DNA from: Stromatinia cepivora
Taxonomy: Eukaryota > Ascomycota > Leotiomycetes > Helotiales > Sclerotiniaceae
Length of the DNA: 64,000 nt
NCBI GenBank assembly: GCA_014898415.1
Contig: RCTD01000023.1
Location: 186,001-250,000 of the forward strand
Direction: 5' to 3'
Made by a program: the position numbers and the translations under genes. The notes beneath the pieces are model-generated. The model was not told the origin of the DNA. It did no database searches and saw only the letters and a list, made by a program, of their open reading frames with translations. Positions 62,829 through 64,000 of the stretch are shown here, piece after piece. Position 1 is the first letter of the stretch. The number at the start of each line of letters is the position of its first letter.

Positions 62829-64000
62829 TCAACCGAGAGTATGCTCCATGATGAATAATGTCCTAATTTATATAATCATCTCATAGTGACTGGAAACTGG
62901 CGTTTGGTTTAGGAGTTTAGGGAAGGATGTGTGATAAGACTTCAAGGTGTATGCTGCATGATCTGGATTTGGATGACTCTCGGTAGGCAGGAAAGGGGAT
63001 GATGGTAATGCATGAACAACGATTTCTATGTCGTTTGAATTAGGTTGGCGGGGTAGGGGTGTCACTTCCATGATTTTTATATATGTGTGGAGTTACATAT
63101 TGTAATTGTGGGGAGTTTTAAGGGACAATTGGGAAATCGATCGATTTGGTATTTGGGGAAAATGCGACGAAATGGGTGGACCGGAATCAGCGAGAATTAG
63201 CATTTGCATGTTTACAAAACGGATAGATCGGGAGATCTAACCAGTGTCACTGTCATCATATTGGGTGGTGGAGGGGTGGGGGATGGGGATGGAAGTGAAA
63301 TTACGATGACGGTTGTAGAAAGTTGATAATGAGCGATCAGATTCAGTGTTGGTTATTTTGATGCTTGAATGAATGAAGAAATTATTGAAAGATTATTTAT
63401 ATGTATATGTATGTGTACAATGTTGGTTGGATGTGATTGATGATGGTGGGGATGGTGATGATGATGATGGATAAGTGTAGCTAGTATATATTTGAGATAT
63501 ATATATAATAAAATTACGGAGTATAAGTGTTATAGTATCTTTCAATGTAGAAAGACATAGAAAGAGATATAAAAAGAGATATAAAAAGAGATATAAAAAG
63601 AGATATAAAAAGAGATATAGAGAGAGATGCGGAGAAAGATTTAAATTATTTATTAAATAATAATAAATGTATTTAATATATAGTATTTATACTCTATTTA
63701 TATAAATAGATCTATATGAGATCTATAGATCTTTTATTTAGAGATTAGAAGATGTTGATACTTAGGATATAGTATTAGTATTATGATATCTCTCAATATA
63801 GAGATATAGTTCTAGTTCTAGATTTATATTATTTGTTAAATAATTATGGATAGCTTAATGTGTAATGTGTGTATTTGTTTGTATGGTTGTGTGTCTGGGA
63901 TTTGTAGATCTTTTTGCTTGGAGATTATGAGGTGTTGATGTTTGGGGCTGGTTGGGTTGGTTGGGTTGGTTGGGCTTTGGGAGGAGAGGGGAGAGGGAGG
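62829..64000. other. 3' flank of the G-alpha gene, repetitive, no gene seen
   Basis: The plus strand is G-rich and C-poor from about 62930 to 63480. A 12-bp repeat follows at 63561-63620, then an A+T-rich stretch with repeated GATATA and TCTAGATT-like words, and GGTTGGTTGGG repeats at the window end. No coding signal is visible. Confidence 0.6.
63561..63620. repeat. 12-bp AGATATAAAAAG tandem repeat
   Basis: About five near-perfect copies of a 12-base purine-rich unit, in the 3' flank of the G-alpha gene. Confidence 0.85.

Overview
The window is nuclear DNA of a filamentous ascomycete fungus. Genes are split by short GT...AG introns (about 42-160 nt) with fungal branch sites of the CTAAC type. 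They encode typical fungal families: a Zn2Cys6 regulator, a Hog1 MAP kinase, a group III G-alpha, Mcd4, Bst1 and Avl9. Intergenic DNA is long, A+T-rich and full of microsatellites. The overall look suggests a leotiomycete, possibly a Botrytis/Sclerotinia relative; that placement is inference from gene character, not a database result.

Layout. 1-948: 3' part of a Tam41/Mmp37 mitochondrial CDP-DAG synthase (+). 1700-3321: an eight-exon FAD monooxygenase (+). 4166-4844: a candidate small three-exon membrane protein that simple ORF reading misses (+). 8265-10229: intracellular LysM protein (-). 10939-13900: Zn2Cys6 regulator of the FarA/CTF1-beta type (-). 15235-18504: Mcd4 (-). 24508-28052: Bst1 (+). 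30514-32282: MFS transporter (-), divergent from Tms1/Serinc at 32801-34337 (+). 34670-36716: BBE-type FAD oxidase (-). 37113-38478: A+T-rich island with inverted-repeat ends. 39184-40180: SDR (-). 41690-42930: decayed coding-like DNA and diverged tandem repeats. 45446-47115: Hog1/Sak1 (+). 48894-51455: Avl9 (+). 53622-56250: cullin-1 (+). 57746-58050: very long pentanucleotide array. 58771-59012: MITE-like hairpin. 61486-62828: group III G-alpha (+). The rest is non-coding or low-complexity.

How the genes relate. Mcd4 and Bst1 both act on GPI anchors in the ER and are separated only by a gene-poor 6-kb gap. Hog1 and G-alpha are signalling genes (osmotic/oxidative stress and cAMP). Cullin-1 and Avl9 are housekeeping genes of ubiquitin ligation and late secretion. 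No biosynthetic cluster or defence system is evident; the FAD monooxygenase, BBE oxidase and SDR are scattered accessory enzymes.

Most notable: a possible duplicated C-terminal tail in hog1 giving two protein ends; the TIR-bounded A+T island that looks RIP-mutated; the near-perfect 242-bp hairpin; microexons in the zinc-finger and cullin genes; and G-rich, C-poor blocks on the sense strand downstream of several genes. Exon borders were worked out by hand from splice signals, reading phase and family similarity remembered from knowledge; no alignment was run.
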